Assembly (NCBI GenBank): GCA_015222985.1
Contig: JADFWI010000640.1
Coordinates: 1 to 5,174 of the forward strand
Source of the DNA: Pseudomonadota bacterium
GTDB taxonomy: Bacteria > Desulfobacterota > Desulfobacteria > Desulfobacterales > C00003060
DNA length: 5,174 bases
Direction of reading: 5' to 3'
A program made the position numbers and the translations under genes. The notes under the pieces were generated by a model. It worked only from the letters and a program-made list of their open reading frames with translations. It did no database searches and was not told the DNA's origin. Shown here in pieces: positions 4,547 to 5,174 of this stretch (positions are counted from its first letter, which is position 1; every line of letters starts with the position of its first letter).

Positions 4547-4633
4547 ATGGCAGCGGACAAAGCTCGTACATTGTATCGAAGATTCAAGAGTACGGGCCTT
4601 TACCGTTTTCAGAGCAACTGGAGGACTTTCTGA
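4547..4633 (+). CDS. 28-codon leader ORF coupled to the histidine kinase start
   Basis: ATG 4547 to TGA 4633 would encode a basic 28-residue peptide (MAADKARTLYRRFKSTG, then LYRFQSNWRTF). Its stop overlaps the kinase ATG as TGATG, the classic arrangement for translational coupling. An AGGGG site (4532-4536) lies ten bases upstream, and AGGG (4532-4535) can pair with CCCT (4542-4545), so the site could be hidden in a small hairpin. The kinase ribosome site GGAGGA lies inside this ORF. No domain is recognisable, and it could be chance or the remnant of a longer gene. Confidence 0.35.
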   Translation: MAADKARTLYRRFKSTGLYRFQSNWRTF

Positions 4634-5174
4634 TGGCCAAAAAACCAACCTATGAAGAATTGGAAAGAAAATTTAAGGAATTAGAGAAAGCGGTGATTGA
4701 ACGCAAGCGGGCCGAGGACGCATTACGGGAGTCAGAAGAACTGTTCAGAACTGTTGTCGAGACTGCTCCCAGCCTCCTTCAGATTTGTGATGCAGAGAAT
4801 AATAACATATACGTCAGTCCTAACTGTGAAGAGATTTTTGGCTACACTCAGGAAGAGTTACGGGGTGAACCGATATGGTGGGTGCATGAGGATGATATGC
4901 CAAGGGCAAAGCATCTCCATGATCGCACCTTCCGCGAGGGAGTGGGAGGCAAGAACTTCGAATACAAAGCGGTCAAAAAAAATGGAGAATTGTTATATGC
5001 TTCAAGCTCCTGGGAACCGCTTAGAGATGCGGAAGGGAAATTTAAAGGCATTGTTTTCCAGACAATTGACGTCACTAAGCGCAAGCGGGCAGAGGAAGAA
5101 AGAAAGCAACTTGAGGCCCAATTCCAACAAGCCCAGAAGATGGAGTCCATTGGCACGCTGGCTGGTGGCATTGC
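4633..5174 (+). CDS. PAS-domain sensor histidine kinase, N-terminal part (3' end outside window)
   Basis: Open from ATG 4633 to the window edge (180 codons), with GGAGGA (4620-4625) seven bases before the start. Residues about 8-34 are a charged coiled coil (EELERKFKELEKAVIERKRA). A PAS domain follows at about 35-148: ESEELFRTVVETAPSLL, YVSPNCEEIFGYTQEELRG, HEDDMPRAK, a GKNFEYKAVKKNGELLY strand pair and IVFQTIDVTKRKRAEEE. After a second coiled coil, QKMESIGTLAGGI (168-180) opens the HisKA dimerisation helix; the phospho-accepting histidine should come two residues past the window (AHDFNN in relatives). There is no signal peptide or membrane helix so far, so it is likely a cytoplasmic two-component sensor. 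The ligand is unknown and no partner regulator is visible. The MAKKPTYEELE start is typical of Desulfobacterota kinases, which supports the organism guess. Confidence 0.92.
   Translation, partial: MAKKPTYEELERKFKELEKAVIERKRAEDALRESEELFRTVVETAPSLLQICDAENNNIYVSPNCEEIFGYTQEELRGEPIWWVHEDDMPRAKHLHDRTFREGVGGKNFEYKAVKKNGELLYASSSWEPLRDAEGKFKGIVFQTIDVTKRKRAEEERKQLEAQFQQAQKMESIGTLAGGI

Noticed and set aside
4848..5171. - strand open frame of 107 codons
   Set aside because: It is opposite the PAS histidine kinase, whose domain pattern and ribosome site are unambiguous; the reverse translation shows no domain.

Overview
The window looks like a piece of a bacterial chromosome or metagenomic contig, probably from a Desulfobacterota (deltaproteobacterial)-like organism. 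That is an inference from gene style: a PAS histidine kinase with the N-terminus MAKKPTYEELE, an ECHDC3-like crotonase, and moderate GC in most genes. No rRNA, tRNA, CRISPR array or complete transposase was found.

Left part (1-1567, all + strand): the C-terminal end of a protein-L-isoaspartate O-methyltransferase (pcm), then a short repeat-rich spacer, then a complete enoyl-CoA hydratase/isomerase-family gene of the ECHDC3 type that lacks both usual catalytic glutamates. A small two-TM potassium channel gene follows closely. Its reading frame leaves the family pattern inside TM2, at about base 1529.

Middle part (about 1529-2803): a visibly GC-richer block on the - strand. It holds a SAM-dependent methyltransferase with an N-terminal zinc ribbon. 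Upstream of that, in its own transcription direction, is the 3' end of a diguanylate cyclase (GGDEF) gene carrying a one-base frameshift. The GGDEF stop and the methyltransferase ATG overlap as ATGA. The block's edges coincide with a broken channel gene on one side and a decapitated GGDEF gene on the other. A direct repeat of the form CAGGAAA-n-GGGGTCAArCCT lies near each edge. This looks like an acquired or rearranged segment joined through short mobile-element ends, or an assembly chimera.

Right part (2804-5174): a 535-base non-coding stretch holds a nested inverted-repeat structure (2934-3054) and a near-consensus sigma70 promoter (3172-3200). Next are an LpxH-like metallophosphoesterase with all its metal motifs, a terminator, and a convergent half-length ferritin-like reading frame with no normal start codon. 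A second AT-rich regulatory spacer contains several short palindromes. It leads to a 28-codon leader ORF that overlaps, as TGATG, the start of a PAS sensor histidine kinase cut off by the window end.

The genes do not form one pathway. Plausible functional pairs are crotonase with channel (adjacent and close) and GGDEF with methyltransferase (overlapping). I see no convincing new multi-gene system. The best candidates for something new are the nested hairpin locus, the repeat-bounded block, the coupled leader peptide and the half ferritin.
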